A stretch of 64,000 nt of DNA from Schistosoma haematobium (Eukaryota > Platyhelminthes > Trematoda > Strigeidida > Schistosomatidae), in contig NC_067195.1 of NCBI RefSeq assembly GCF_000699445.3, forward strand, positions 82,532,569-82,596,568, written 5' to 3'. The notes beneath the pieces were generated by a model. It made no database searches. It saw only the letters and a program-made list of their open reading frames with translations, and was not told where the DNA came from. Position 1 is the stretch's first letter, and the number at the start of each line of letters is the position of its first letter. Positions 36,301 through 45,951 of the stretch are shown here, piece after piece. Position numbers and translations under genes: made by a program.

Positions 36301-38734
36301 TTTGGATTTATAATTGTAGAACCTGATGAGAAATTATTAAAAAGAATATTCTTCGTTCATACAATTGTGTTTTAATTATTGAATGATTGTTGTACATTAA
36401 TTACTTACCTTTTAACTTTCGTCTAAACTTTTTTTACCATTATGACTCAGTCCAGTGATTTAAAAGCATATTTTTCATTTTTTTTATAAGAATGTAGTGA
36501 GAGCAGAAAAATTATCCAAAATAATCATTTGAATTTGATGTGAAAACTGTTTTATGAAGTCTTTTGACCACTTAGTGTTTATAAATTTAAATTAAGTTGA
36601 ATAACAATATTTCAAAATCACAGCATATCTTAATGTTTAAAACTTTTACATAAATTTAAACGTTTGTGTTCTCCCTCAACAAACCTTTGAATCGTAGAAA
36701 TCCCTGATAATTATTATTACTGAGCAGCGAAAGGTCCTCAGAGATGACTAAATTTAGAATTTTACGCTAAACTGCAATAACCAGCAAATGTGTCACTTGA
36801 AAATTGCAGAGAAAGTAACAGCCCGTGACTGAATGGACTCAAGGAAACAACATTCTCCATTAAAAACTAATAAGAGAAACTGCTGTTATAATTTACTTTT
36901 CACAAAACATAAAACACTTTAGATTCTATTAAATTATTTTTGCCTTGGACCATATCTAATGCCCCACCACGCAATTTCAGGCAACTAATTTATCTATGCA
37001 AAAACGAACTAACAAATATCATGAAATCGTAATGCTTTGAGTTGCTTAGCTTATATTTTAGGTGACGGGATTTGTGATTATTATTAACCAACTTTGCAAA
37101 TTGATGTTTTGCTTAAATTTTAGTTGTAAAATTTACCTTATGCAAAATGTCTTGTCGTCAAAAAATAACGTTCAATGGGTTAGTTCATTTAATAGACCTA
37201 TTTTTCAACGAAGTAAAATAATATTACGTAAATGGACCCGTAAATGAGTGATGGATTTCTTCTTTCCATAGATTCATACTTTAAAATTAAAGGCTCAATA
37301 AATAACAATTCTCAAACGATCTTCATGGCGAATCATATTTACGACAAATACATACTTTGAATGACCATTTTAACAGTTAGAACATGATGATTACTTACTT
37401 AATTCTGATTAATCTAGTTATCTGAAAAATACTTATCCACTATTGTTGGCATTATGTACCTCGAAATCCGCTTTTCGTTATTAATAATTGCTTCTCAACT
37501 CCTCAATATTAATAATGTTGTATTCAGTGTCATCATTAGTAAATAACGTCGATTTTCAGTTTTTATCGCCCTAGATTTTGTCATAAATTGATTTTGTATT
37601 TATATGATATTTGAATGCCAGCCGGGTAGTAACTTTAAACTAACACCATCAAAATATTTCAGAAGACAACTTCATAAAAAATTTCAATAAACTACTGGGC
37701 TAAGATACTCGAAAAAGATTCCTAAGTGTTGAATCTCTTAGAAAAGTGAACCGTTCATTACCTATTTTATCACTGCTAACATTATTCAACGTTAAACGTT
37801 TTAGAATTAAAGTTATAGTTGTCAAAGGATTTGTCGACATGAACGACGGCTAATTTTTCCAAAGCTTGTTAACCTGACACATATTATGTGGATTTTCTTA
37901 GCATAAGTGAGAAATTTCAAATATTTAAGGTTCACAGAAAATGTTTGAACATGAAGAAAAATCCACAACGTTACTGGTACTATTGTGCATAAGTTCGTTC
38001 AGTCGTTTTGTCACCTATATACATATGTATCTATATACCAATTACCTCCAATCAAATAAACAATATTATCTAAAAGTTTGTTGAATAAAAGAACTAACTT
38101 GTAATAATTTTTGCGCATTAAGGTACCGCGTAAGACCAGAGCTAAAAGCTTTAAACCAGTTGATTGTTAGGTCACCAAAGATGTTGACTGATTGAGCAGC
38201 AAACTCGTTTATTTTGAAGCATTTTCGCAGTTCTGAAGCTGAGTAACCAAATTCTACGTTTCTTTTTTCGTAAGTTAGGATGGAAATCATGAGATTTTGC
38301 AGATGCTGGTCAATAACATTGTAAGATACTTCTGCAGGCAACATTTTGAACATTTCTTCAACGCTGTGATAGAATAATGATCCATGGATATAAAGTTCCA
38401 TATCCGTAATATCATTGCTTTTTGCGAAATCCAACAGGAGATTTTTGTTAAAGTGTATGAGTTTTGATGGAATCTCTATTTAAAATGTTATGATAATCCT
38501 GAAAGCCTAATTACCATTGAGATTAAGAATAATCTTTTCAAGTTGCCTGTATCCTGTTATATCTTGAAAAATCGCTTTATAACCATCCCTGGAATTCTTA
38601 TACATAGATAACGTCCTACATAAATTAAAACTATCAATTCCAGAAGAATTCGTTGGTCTTGGATTCCGCGTCATATCCCCATATATGTAAAGGAATTCAG
38701 GTGTCAAAAAAGAGAGGAGGAAAAACCAGTACAT
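17576..38734 (-). CDS. Glypican-like heparan sulfate proteoglycan core protein (7 exons)
   Basis: Joined exons (minus strand): 38734-38515, 38475-38099, 34631-34281, 33263-32974, 23794-23647, 21791-21407, 17781-17576. All junctions have GT/AG and the phases fit (1, 0, 0, 2, 0, 1), giving 1977 nt or about 658 aa, the usual glypican range. Seen: hydrophobic N-terminal leader; an alpha-helical core; a cysteine-dense block with [18 protein letters not shown] (the YC.NV..GCLA glypican signature); [20 protein letters not shown]; a CFVDDEDCE pair matching the membrane-proximal cysteines of glypicans; and a hydrophobic GPI-type tail ([14 protein letters not shown]...). Family role (known): a GPI-anchored surface proteoglycan that tunes Wnt, Hedgehog and BMP signalling. 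Unusual: the Ser-Gly run that carries heparan sulfate is nearly absent (only isolated SSG sites). Introns hold many transposons. Confidence 0.88.
18714..19601 (+). mobile_element. Penelope-like element fragment with inverted repeats
   Basis: Arms 18714-18875 and 19440-19601 are inverted repeats (162 bp, four mismatches noticed). The interior, read from 18873, encodes the C-terminal half of a GIY-YIG endonuclease as found in Penelope-like elements: [64 protein letters not shown], then a stop near 19159. One stop interrupts the frame (18931). The reverse transcriptase part is absent: the left arm joins the endonuclease directly. In glypican intron 6, antisense to the gene. Confidence 0.8.
19795..20065. 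repeat. Dispersed repeat family 'R1', copy 1
   Basis: Aligns over about 280 bp with 63048-63340 in the same direction at roughly 80 % identity. Shared landmarks: AAGATA.CAGGTCT.GGATTTTGG; ATAACCCTCATTTG.TCCT.GTTATTAGGTG.ACAC; AGGTCGTTCAT.AATT. Not recognised as a named family and without coding potential. In glypican intron 6. Confidence 0.75.
20066..21406. other. Glypican intron 6, remainder
   Basis: No further exons or recognised repeats between the R1 repeat and exon 6. The 96-codon plus-strand frame at 20821-21111 shows no recognised motif. Confidence 0.4.
21407..21791 (-). CDS. Glypican exon 6 (acidic stalk)
   Basis: Acceptor CATTGTAG/GTGAAT, donor CTACAAG/gtattt (phase 1). Low-complexity, Ser/Asp/Glu/Asn-rich stalk with one Ser-Gly in acidic context (SESSGTHP), the only plausible glycosaminoglycan site here, and the membrane-proximal cysteine pair [10 protein letters not shown]. 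Confidence 0.8.
22690..22872 (-). mobile_element. SINE remnant with degenerate hammerhead, minus strand
   Basis: Reverse strand: tRNA-like head (CTGGACTCAGTATCTCAGTGG, about 22835-22860), a decayed B-box region, then ACAGCTGGCGAACC, AGAACGAAACAGG and CTTGCTAGCCCC, the order of the schistosome ribozyme SINE. Core CTGATGA reads CTGGCGA, so inactive. It faces the 182-bp repeat at 22876. In glypican intron 5. Confidence 0.6.
22876..23057 (+). repeat. 182-bp repeat, copy 2 (in glypican intron 5)
   Basis: Perfect match to 3997-4178. It abuts a minus-strand SINE remnant (22690-22872), so the two tRNA-like heads face away from each other. It lies between glypican exons 5 and 6. Confidence 0.8.
23647..23794 (-). 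CDS. Glypican exon 5 (NNPEV motif)
   Basis: Acceptor TTTACAG/GTATAC, donor CAAAAG/gtagat. Completes R-Y-T-R-Q-V and encodes [14 protein letters not shown], matching the glypican (N)NPEV segment that follows CWNG. It lies 9.2 kb from exon 4 across an intron stuffed with retrotransposons. The first exon on the far side of the inverted-repeat copy. Confidence 0.85.
25014..25180 (-). mobile_element. Non-LTR RT C-terminus fragment
   Basis: Minus strand translates to [28 protein letters not shown] and GQVVRVYL, matching the end of the RT piece at 32292-32597 ([36 protein letters not shown]). In glypican intron 4, same orientation as the gene. Confidence 0.65.
26615..27030 (+). mobile_element. Sm-alpha-like SINE with near-intact hammerhead
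   Basis: tRNA-like head (GGCTCAGTGATCTAGAGG...GGTTCGAATTT, B box about 26879-26889), then ribozyme sequence 26911-26957 and tail TTCAATTGACTCA. Core CTGATGA (26918-26924), GAAAC (26940-26944) and GTC cleavage triplet are intact; stem II begins with a T/T mismatch and stem III has a G/T pair. A 3' tail motif (ATTAAATTACTACAATCTCC) appears both at 26631 and 26998, suggesting two tandem SINE ends or a long target duplication. In glypican intron 4, antisense to the gene. Confidence 0.75.
27660..27905 (+). mobile_element. Sm-alpha-like SINE, best preserved copy
   Basis: Pol III-like promoter: A-box region about 27723-27743 and a strong B box GGTTCGAATCT (27774-27784) within a tRNA-like fold. Then the hammerhead (27809-27854), the GCTTCCAGGTTT tail, and a 3' end ATTGATTCATGATCTCAAT. 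All segments are in family order. In glypican intron 4, antisense to the host gene. Confidence 0.85.
27809..27854 (+). ncRNA. Hammerhead ribozyme (predicted intact)
   Basis: Stem I GCACTG (27809-27814) pairs perfectly with CAGTGC (27849-27854). Core CTGAAGAG (27815-27822) fits CUGANGA. Stem II G-T-T-C (27822-27825) pairs with GGAC (27833-27836) with one G/U wobble. GAAA is at 27837-27840. Stem III ACGG/CCGT is minimal and loopless, as known for the schistosome SINE ribozymes, which may need dimerisation or tertiary contacts. Predicted cleavage follows GTC at 27848. Confidence 0.75.
28777..29941 (+). mobile_element. Element A nested in SR2-like copy (right)
   Basis: Flanked by the 9-bp duplication ACTAAACCA (28768-28776 and 29942-29950). 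It begins inside the RT palm (5' truncation) and ends with a TGACTGATTGACTGACTGAC tail. Coding remnant: RT 28780-29406 and C-terminal piece 29439-29627. This is the exact mirror of 14300-15464 with the same duplication, so both copies share one ancestral nesting event. Confidence 0.88.
28780..29406 (+). pseudogene. Reverse transcriptase fragment of element A (right copy)
   Basis: A 208-codon frame identical in translation to the minus-strand frame at 14835-15461, with YVDD at residues about 35-38. It lacks the N-terminal RT half and endonuclease, so it cannot be an autonomous element. Confidence 0.85.
32292..32880 (-). pseudogene. CR1-like reverse transcriptase C-terminal fragment
   Basis: Two overlapping frames (32521-32868, 32292-32597) form one RT end after a frameshift near 32590: [99 protein letters not shown]. 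This is the thumb and C-terminal connection of a non-LTR RT; clade assignment is tentative. Same orientation as glypican, in its intron 4. Confidence 0.7.
32974..33263 (-). CDS. Glypican exon 4 (RCWNG motif)
   Basis: Acceptor TTTATAG/CTTGAG, donor GATCG/gtaagt (phase 2). Contains [10 protein letters not shown], a predicted helix ([18 protein letters not shown]) and [15 protein letters not shown], matching the conserved CWNG of glypicans. A basic RKNKPR stretch could be processed by proprotein convertases as in other glypicans (inference). Confidence 0.9.
33301..33332. repeat. (TA)n microsatellite
   Basis: About 16 AT units in glypican intron 3. Confidence 0.95.
34281..34631 (-). CDS. Glypican exon 3 (cysteine-rich signature)
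   Basis: Acceptor TTTCAG/ATGACG, donor CCCAAA/gtaagt; 117 codons with eight cysteines in about 45 residues (SCSHC..., [25 protein letters not shown]). This is the most diagnostic part for the family. The preceding 3.5-kb intron contains a Penelope-like element. Confidence 0.9.
34758..36373 (+). mobile_element. Penelope-like element with perfect 201-bp inverted termini
   Basis: 34758-34958 is the exact reverse complement of 36173-36373. Between them, plus strand, lies a Penelope-type [19 protein letters not shown] (about 35005), [39 protein letters not shown] (35402), YRYIDDTF (35508-35531), [19 protein letters not shown]-like ([11 protein letters not shown], about 36015) and RLATSLC (36100). 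It stops at the inverted repeat just where the GIY-YIG endonuclease should begin. At least three in-frame stops (35285, 35472, 35720) and a frameshift: inactive. In glypican intron 2, antisense to the gene. Confidence 0.9.
36374..38098. other. Glypican intron 2, remainder
   Basis: AT-rich intronic DNA with no recognised repeats, exons or RNA genes. Confidence 0.4.
38099..38475 (-). CDS. Glypican exon 2 (helical N-lobe)
   Basis: Acceptor AAATAG/AGATT, donor CAA/gttagt. Encodes about 125 residues including [15 protein letters not shown] and [16 protein letters not shown], which align with the glypican segment preceding the cysteine block. One cysteine (LRKCFK). Confidence 0.85.
38515..38734 (-). 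CDS. Glypican exon 1 (signal peptide)
   Basis: Starts at an ATG and encodes a leader-like [19 protein letters not shown], then a region with one cysteine (FNLCRTL) expected to begin the mature core. Ends in phase 1 at CAATG/gtaatt. The next intron is only 39 nt (38514-38476), the micro-intron size common at 5' ends of schistosome genes. The start is chosen because it gives a credible leader; an upstream non-coding exon is possible. Confidence 0.75.
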
Positions 38735-39528
38735 TTACAGCCACTCATCAAACTATATAGAATATGTTGCGCAGTAACATAAAATGTAATTCAAGTTGTG
38801 TCGCAAAATATCCTAACCGTTGAAACAATTTGAAACTTTCAAACAAACGGTCTTTTACGAAGAACAAACTGTTTGCTCATCATGATATAGGTCCATGCTG
38901 TTAGATGTAGTTTTTATTCACAGTGTTTCTCGGATCTATAAATACTGTTTGGTAAGAAGATGATATTGGTATCACTGGTCTATTTACCTGTGAGTCTAAA
39001 ATAAACGTCAAGAATTTTTATACAATAATTAGCATTAAGTACCACCAACTTTCCTTTCGGCAGTCAATTCTACAGTTTAATGACTTGAAATTTCCTAGGT
39101 GTTTTCTGTGCATTCTCGTTCATCTTCTATTGAAGATATTACAAGAATTTGGAGTTTGACAACACCTTAACTAGTAACAACTTCTATAATCGAAAAGTGC
39201 CAACCCGGTGAAATCACAAGTCAGAAGCGAGAAGGTTCGAAGATATATTTGAGAGGTTATCAGTATAACGGGAAATAACTGATCTAAACTGGCTAGCTGT
39301 TATAGGAGAAGTCGAGCAGATGCGTGACCCAGCGCCTTCAGCTAGGTGAGTCCATTAAAACTAATCGTGTAGAAGTTTTGACCCATATTGATTAAAGATT
39401 ATAAGGGATCCATGAATCACCCCGGAAGTCGAAGTGTCGTCCCATAGACGAGTTGTGATGCAGTATATCCAATATCAGCTTTTACCGCATTGCGAATATT
39501 AAGTGAAATGAATGGAAGAGTGTTGGTC
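38735..39528. other. Glypican 5' flank
   Basis: Upstream of the glypican ATG (minus-strand gene). It should contain the promoter and any 5' UTR, but I see no core promoter element I would defend. Confidence 0.35.
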
Positions 39529-39830
39529 TGTTGAATTGTGGTCTACTTCGTTGTTAGTACTGCTCCAATAATAGACCTAATCCTAGAGTTTTATATTTGT
39601 CATTTCGTAACTGCCTAATCTATAAGATCTTACGTGGAAGTCACATAATTGTCTACACTGACTCGTGCGTATATATATTTTCTCCATGGCACTAACTCGT
39701 GTATCGTAACAATAACCAATGTAGGCTGCAATTAAACGCAACTCAATTTCGTAAATGTGCCCTTCAGCTTAGCAACCAATCAGGATGAGGCGGGAATTAT
39801 TACATCCGCCATCTTTGTAAGCAATGGCGG

Positions 39831-40262
39831 TCGGCTTTCTTCGTTCTGTGCTTCTTTCAGTTATTTCTTTTGTGTAGCTATGTAATTTAATGTCTCAGTG
39901 TGCTAAAATGCCGCATTTAGTGTAATGTTCTATATGTTTGTGTGAAGTTTATTTCGAATCAGCGATGTTTTCTGGGTTTTTGCTGCTTCTACTCAAGTCA
40001 ATGTATTTCTTCGGGCAATCTGGCTAGTCTTGTGTTATAAAATGTCCGCCGGCTTTCTTCGTTCTCTGTTTTTTTCCGCTATTTCTTTTGTGTAGCTACA
40101 GAATTTGATGTTTCAGTGTGCTAAAATCCAGAAGTTAGTGTAATACTCTGAACGTTGGAGCAAAGTTTTTCCTGATTTTGCTTCGTTTTCTGGGTTTTAC
40201 CTGCTGCTAGTGAAGTCACTGTATTTATTCAGCTAAGCTGGCTAGTACTAACATAAGACCTT
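39831..40262. repeat. Two tandem ~219-bp monomers
   Basis: The block starting CGGCTTTCTTCGTTCT at 39831 recurs at about 40050 (same order: TATTTCTTTTGTGTAGCTA, CAGTGTGCTAAAAT, TTTTCTGGGTTTT, CTGGCTAGT) with perhaps 20-25 % divergence. Tandem promoter-like monomers are known at 5' ends of some non-LTR elements; whether that applies here is an inference. Confidence 0.7.
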
Positions 40263-41524
40263 ACGTTTTTAAACGACAATCGGTTATGTTTTACCTTGTT
40301 TTCTAGATATCCGAAGCCGAAGTTCGTTTTTATTTAGCTAAGATAATTGTTGCTGTCGCCTGTGACTCTAACTGTTCGCATGTTCGTTCCTAACTGTCCT
40401 TTATGATGTTATCGGCAAAATGAAAGGAAACAATGTGCGTTTTTTTAATTTTCTTCAGTATTATGGACAACACTATCCCACCAACGAGTCAAACTTATAC
40501 AGAGTGCCCAGCAGTAGGGTATATCGGTACTGATTTCGAAAGGACCCAGACTTCCGACAACTATAGGTGAAGTCACAGACGCTACCAATCTATTGCAGAG
40601 GGTTTGTTATGAAAAATATGCCATATAACAGTAATAAAGGGGTTGTACTCATTACTCAATGCGTTAAAGCAAGCTTAACATTGAAAGGCGGAAATCTGCT
40701 ACCAGTGTCTAGTGTATGTTTGCTGTTTTGGCCATAAAAGGAAGCCGAGGGGTCATGATCAGGGAGTAAAAATGTAATTAACTGTTATTAAGCTCACTTT
40801 TTTATAGATCATACTTCACCACTCGCAAATTTGTGTTTTCTTACGGTATGATGTCAACTGGTACCTAATATGTTCACCCTTACGATGAAAAGTACCTGCA
40901 AATTTTCACCTTCATATTCGAATTATTTATCTTACAGTCTGAGTGTTTCGTACGCCCCGAGAAGCTCTATTTCTACAACATTCGTAGTTCCAGTATAACT
41001 TTCTCACGCAGTAAGTTCAAATTAGACACTAGTCTTTCTAAATAAGCCTGTTAAGCTAATATCCGTATTCTCTGTTTCAGTTAATCGATGAAAACATGTA
41101 CCACGTGCATCTGCTGTATACTGCCATTTCACTCCAATTCTAACTGTTATATCTTACTTTTGAATAATAAAATTGCTATATGCTGCAAATACAGACTTAT
41201 TTGTTTTGATGGAGGTATAGGGGTTCATGGGATTTTCAGCAGGACCGTATTAATATTCTCACTAAAGAGCTAAGTGAGTGCGTAGACCAATGTAAGGTAC
41301 CATACAGGGTGCCTTTGAGTTGCTCGTGTTCCATTAGTGTCGTTAGAGGCATTACTTGCTTGTCATATGACATTTGAATAAGAAGCTATGAGATTAGACG
41401 CAGGGACGGTTAGGATGTGTAACGCGTGTCCATCCATCAGCTGCCGTGGCAACTCATGGTGGCTAGAATAAGTTGTGAAAGGACCCGAGTCTGTAGGTTT
41501 CCCAAGAAAATGACGAAGATATGC

Positions 41525-42000
41525 ACCAAATCACCTTATGAAGAGCGTCTTCGATCACTTAACATCTACACATTAGAGTATAGACGTCTTAGAGGTGACC
41601 TTCTAATGGCTTACAGTATCTTTAACACTTCTAGACATTCTCTTAAACACCTACTTAAGCTTAGTCTCAACACTAACCTTAGGGGTAACACCCAGAAACT
41701 AGAGACACAACATAGCAGGACGGACTGTAGACGCAACTTCTACTCCTTAGGAGTTGCCAAATGCTGGGATTCGCTGCCGGCCGAGCTAGTCTAAGCGACT
41801 TCCCAGGAGTCATTCGAGAGGCAACTGGGTCTATTCTTAAGGATTAAGGATAGTATCATACTATGATTTGCCAATTTCTTTCTCCTCTTTTATTGTTAAC
41901 ATACCTATATTCCTGCCTGCAGGATTTGGTGATCCCCTGCTACTAGACACGGAAGCCTGTTAAGCGAAAGTTTCTATTCAGTCCACAACCATTTGAACAC
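41525..42000 (+). mobile_element. CR1-like 3' fragment with intact (empty) site
   Basis: The frame YEERLRSLNIYTLEYRRL, DLLMAYSIFNTS and NLRGNTQKLE, then NFYSLGVAKCWDSLP, is the C-terminus of the non-LTR RT also seen at 45510-45850. The 3' untranslated part includes CGGAAGCCTGTTAAGC (about 41951-41966), the uninterrupted version of the site into which the solo LTR at 45952 has inserted. Confidence 0.75.
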
Positions 42001-42059
42001 ATGAACTAGGTGCTGAGAGGCTCGCTTATCACAAGTATCTTGCAACGATTAAGTAGATA

Positions 42060-43580
42060 AAACAAAGTAGCATTAAATTCAAAAATTTATTCAAGAACTT
42101 CCATTAAAAATTGAATATCAAACAAAGGTTTAAACTAAGTTCCCATTTAAAAGTTGTATTGGTAATGTTGAGCCGCAGTTTTTGTTGTTTTTTTCCAAAC
42201 GAAAGAGTAAAGGAAGTCAAAAAATACTGGAAGTGGTTGTGAGACTAAAATGGGCGTCCAGCATTGTTTTTGTAATCTGCTGTTAGTTGGGTCTCCCGTA
42301 AACAGTTCCATAGGGCCATAGTTCTAAGGGCGAAATAGTTTTTAGTGTCTGTGAAGGCTCACTACTGTTGCATTCTAAATGAAAAAATATTGATGAATTT
42401 AGTCAGAAATGTGGAATAGGTAAATAACCAAATTACATGTTTTTTAGCAAAGAATTTATGCAGTTGTGATTTACCTTGAGTTCATCAATATTAGATAAGG
42501 TCAGCTACTATTACTTGCGCAAAGCATAACATGGGCTGTTATTATTTTGCTCCCATTTAAGTATTCCCATGCATCTGAGTCTAGTTTAACAGGAAAACAT
42601 ACAAGCAGAGTAAGTGTCTGATAAACTAAAAGTCCCAGTTGTCAAAAAGATTCTTAACATTTGTCCACAGCCAGCTGCATTTAATTGAGACACAGAACAC
42701 TCATCTTCTAAGATTGTATACTGCTGTTTTGCGGGCAACTTAAAGCTCAGACGCTTAGCTAACTTGCTACCGATGTTATTGCTGGGGAAATTGTTTAATG
42801 ACAGTGATAATGAAATATGGTCAGTGATAGTTGTACAGTCTAGAAATAAACACCAAACATACTTACCGCTATCTTATAACGTATGACAGCAACAGCATCA
42901 AAGGCACGTTTTTTCCTATTTTTAATCAGACTGATCTGAATCCGTATACACATTGGAAACAGGCAACTCTACTTACTAAATTGATCTGTTTCGTTACAGG
43001 CTTCAAGCACTATACTTAAGTATATCATAATTCTTTCAACTAAACTGAATTATACGACAACCAAGAACACTAAACTAAGCAAGTGTCATAGTTATTGTTT
43101 CACTTGCAAAGACATGTTGCTCAAAGTAGTTAAATGGACACAATTAAGCCGATAAAATCAAAACAGGAAATATAGGCCAGTTGAACTTACCTAAGAAAAA
43201 AAGAAGGATGCATATATACTGCTTTCATACTGAAGACAACAGGCAGTTGTTCATAGAAACGTAGTTTACAGTACAAAAAACCTTTCTTCAGTAACATCAT
43301 ACACTGACAGTCTATCTGGAAACAATCAACTATGTGAATAAACTCACTATGACTTGAGATATCATCCCAGCGTGCAATGGACATACAGTGTAACGCAGTC
43401 AGACGTGGCGAATAAAAATTAAAAACAGATCAAAATTAATTACATAATCTAGTTATTTAATTAAAAATACATTATGAAATGGCAAAATCTGTGGTTACTT
43501 GAACGCACAGACGACAGTGTGCGATACATTAAGTTTACATGGTTGCGTTGCGGATAAGATCACCCACCAATGTATGCTGT
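42060..43580. other. Anonymous repeat-flanked DNA
   Basis: No exons or named repeats recognised. Open frames at 42831-43019 and 43187-43384 have no family motifs. Confidence 0.4.
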
Positions 43581-44627
43581 AAAACTCATTCAGGGTGAAG
43601 ATGGAACAATATATTTAATATAAGTAAAGCAAGTTTTACTGAGCAACTGCAGCTGCGAGGCTGAACCATTCCACTCGCTCGGATTCAAGTCAATTCCCTC
43701 TTCTCGCCTTCTCCATCGTTAAGTTTTTCTCCGCGCTAAATTTTAAATATCTTGTTTCTCAGTTGTCTCGTTTCCAGCTTTGAGGATTGTGTGGTTAGGA
43801 TTCAATGCCATTACAGGTCAGCAGTGATTCACTTTCAGCTGAGTGAAGCTTTTAACTGTTTGTAAAATCGTTCTATAGACGATTTGCTTATGTATAGTTG
43901 TAGTGTTTATATGACCCACTTATTCTTTTGTACCTGGTGACTGCCTGACCTTGAATTCAGAATATAACACGTCCATTTGTGCTCCCCTAGTTTTGTTTCG
44001 CTTAAATTGAACTATTTGAGGGAATCCTAGTTCGTATAATAATTCGAGTACTTCTGTTCATCATATTGGCATCGTGATGGTGCTATGACAGAGAAATTAG
44101 ACATACATTCAAATGATGGTGCTCACCAGGAGTGTATGAATGTAAAGGAGACCCAGGACCGGAAACCCAAGACCGTCTAAAAATACTACAAAAACACAGA
44201 TTTTCTATTCATAAACGAACTTTGGAGTAAAGCATTTCTTCCATATTTCGCGCAGAAAAAAACCGGAAACGCCGTACACCGAAAGTGTATTCTAGGAGAT
44301 TCAAGCCGCGAACAGCTGAAGCAAAGATAGCTCTTAAGAGAACCGGTTCCCATAACCATGAAAAGCATGTTCCTCTCAAGATTAATGAGTGTAATGCCCC
44401 CTTACAGTTTGACGCACCGACCTATAGGAATTCATCAAGTAGGGAGAACTATTTTTGATAGAACATTCATCCCTCGGCATATTAGGACTTGACTTGATAA
44501 AAAGCTTAAATGATTGGGTATCAAACCATTTCTAATTGATTGGCTCACTTCATGTCTGAAAAATCGACACTTTAAGGTCAGGGTTAACTTTACTTTATCT
44601 CAGGTTATGGAATGTTCTAGTGGGGTC

Positions 44628-45044
44628 TGTAGTGGCATTGGACAATAGCCACACAATCCACAAAGTTGTGAACACGAGACTACTCAGAAAATAGATATTC
44701 AATATTTAACGCGGAGAAATACCTAACAATGGAGAAGGCGCGAACAATGAGTTGAATTGACTGGAGTTGATCGAATGGCATGGCTCGACCATGCAGGCGT
44801 GGTCCCTGCTGAATGTTACCTTATATCTTCTATTCATATTAAATATATTGTTCTTTCTCTAGCCTAACCCTGTTCTACATCATGTATTTGTAATTGATAC
44901 GATACAGTGAGTTGGTGTAGTCGATGGTGTGACTTCCACGTAAGATCTTGTAGATTAGGCAGTTATATCATGACAAATTTACAATTTTAGGATTAGGTCT
45001 ATTATTAACGCAGTACTAATATCATAGTAGACCATAATTCTACA
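44628..45044. mobile_element. 417-bp insertion, TGTAG...CTACA, 4-bp GGTC duplication
   Basis: It splits the CR1-like RT precisely: removing 44628-45044 and one GGTC (44624-44627 / 45045-45048) restores S-S-G-V-H-Q-G-S in frame. Ends are TGTAGTGG and TTCTACA. No coding capacity. Could be a MITE (TGT...ACA ends with 4-bp duplications are known for Ginger-type DNA transposons) or a solo LTR (TG...CA ends). Both halves match the ends of 39529-43815, and a short piece recurs at about 47455-47500. Confidence 0.8.
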
Positions 45045-45951
45045 GGTCCACCAGGGCTCAGTACTAGGACCTCTCCTCTTCTTGATTTATATAAATGATC
45101 TTCCACAACAGGTGTCGTCAGACTTATTACTTTTTGTTAATGACGTGAAACTTTGGAGAGAAATACGCAACCAAGAGGATATACAGGCACTTCAGGAGGA
45201 CCTGACTCGACTTCAAAGTTGGGCAGACGATAACGGACTTACCTTCGACATTTCAAAGTATAAAGTAGTCCATCTGAGACATGTCGCAGACTACAGTTAC
45301 AACTTGAGAAACTCCTCTCTAGTAAACCTTGCGCTGGTAACATTGAAGCGCATTTTTGGCCAGCTCGATGGAAGAAATTTCCACATAATATTCAACAGTT
45401 TTACTCGTCTCTATATAGAGTATGGAAACAGTACTCCCTCCCTCACTCCAAAAGGATAAGAACACTCTGGAGCGTATCCATCGGCGAGCCACGAAATCAG
45501 TTCGGGGACTCAAATTCAAACCTTATGAAGAGCGCTCTCAGTCACTTAACCTTTACCCACTAGAGTATAGAGGTCTTAAAAGTGACCTTTTGATGGCTTA
45601 CAGTATCCTTAACACTTCTGGACATCCCCTTGAACACCTACTTAGGCTTAGTCCCAACACAAACCTAAGGGGTAACACCCAGAAATTGGAGATACAACAT
45701 GGCTGAAGGACTGTAGACACAACTTCTACTCCTCAAGAGTTGTCAAATGCTGGAATCCGCTGCCGACTGAACTAGTCCAAGCGACTTCCCAGGAGTCCTT
45801 TAAGAGGCAACTTGACCTATTCTTAAGGACTAAGGATAACATCTTATTATGAGTTACCAAGTTCCTTCTTTTTAAATATATTATAGTTAATATACCTAGG
45901 TTCCTGCCTGTAGTCATTGGTGACCCACTGCTACTAGACACGGAAGCCTGT

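Larger units (their letters stand above)
39529..43815. mobile_element. Candidate 4.3-kb element with TGTTG...TTACA ends and GGTC duplication
   Basis: The left end (39529 to about 39725) and right end (about 43590-43815) each align with one half of the 417-bp insertion at 44628-45044 (on its opposite strand). GGTC sits directly outside both ends (39525-39528 and 43816-43819). So this may be a long form of the same mobile family, or an LTR-like copy split by later insertions. The interior includes a tandem-monomer block and a CR1-like 3' fragment; no transposase or integrase was recognised within it. Confidence 0.45.
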
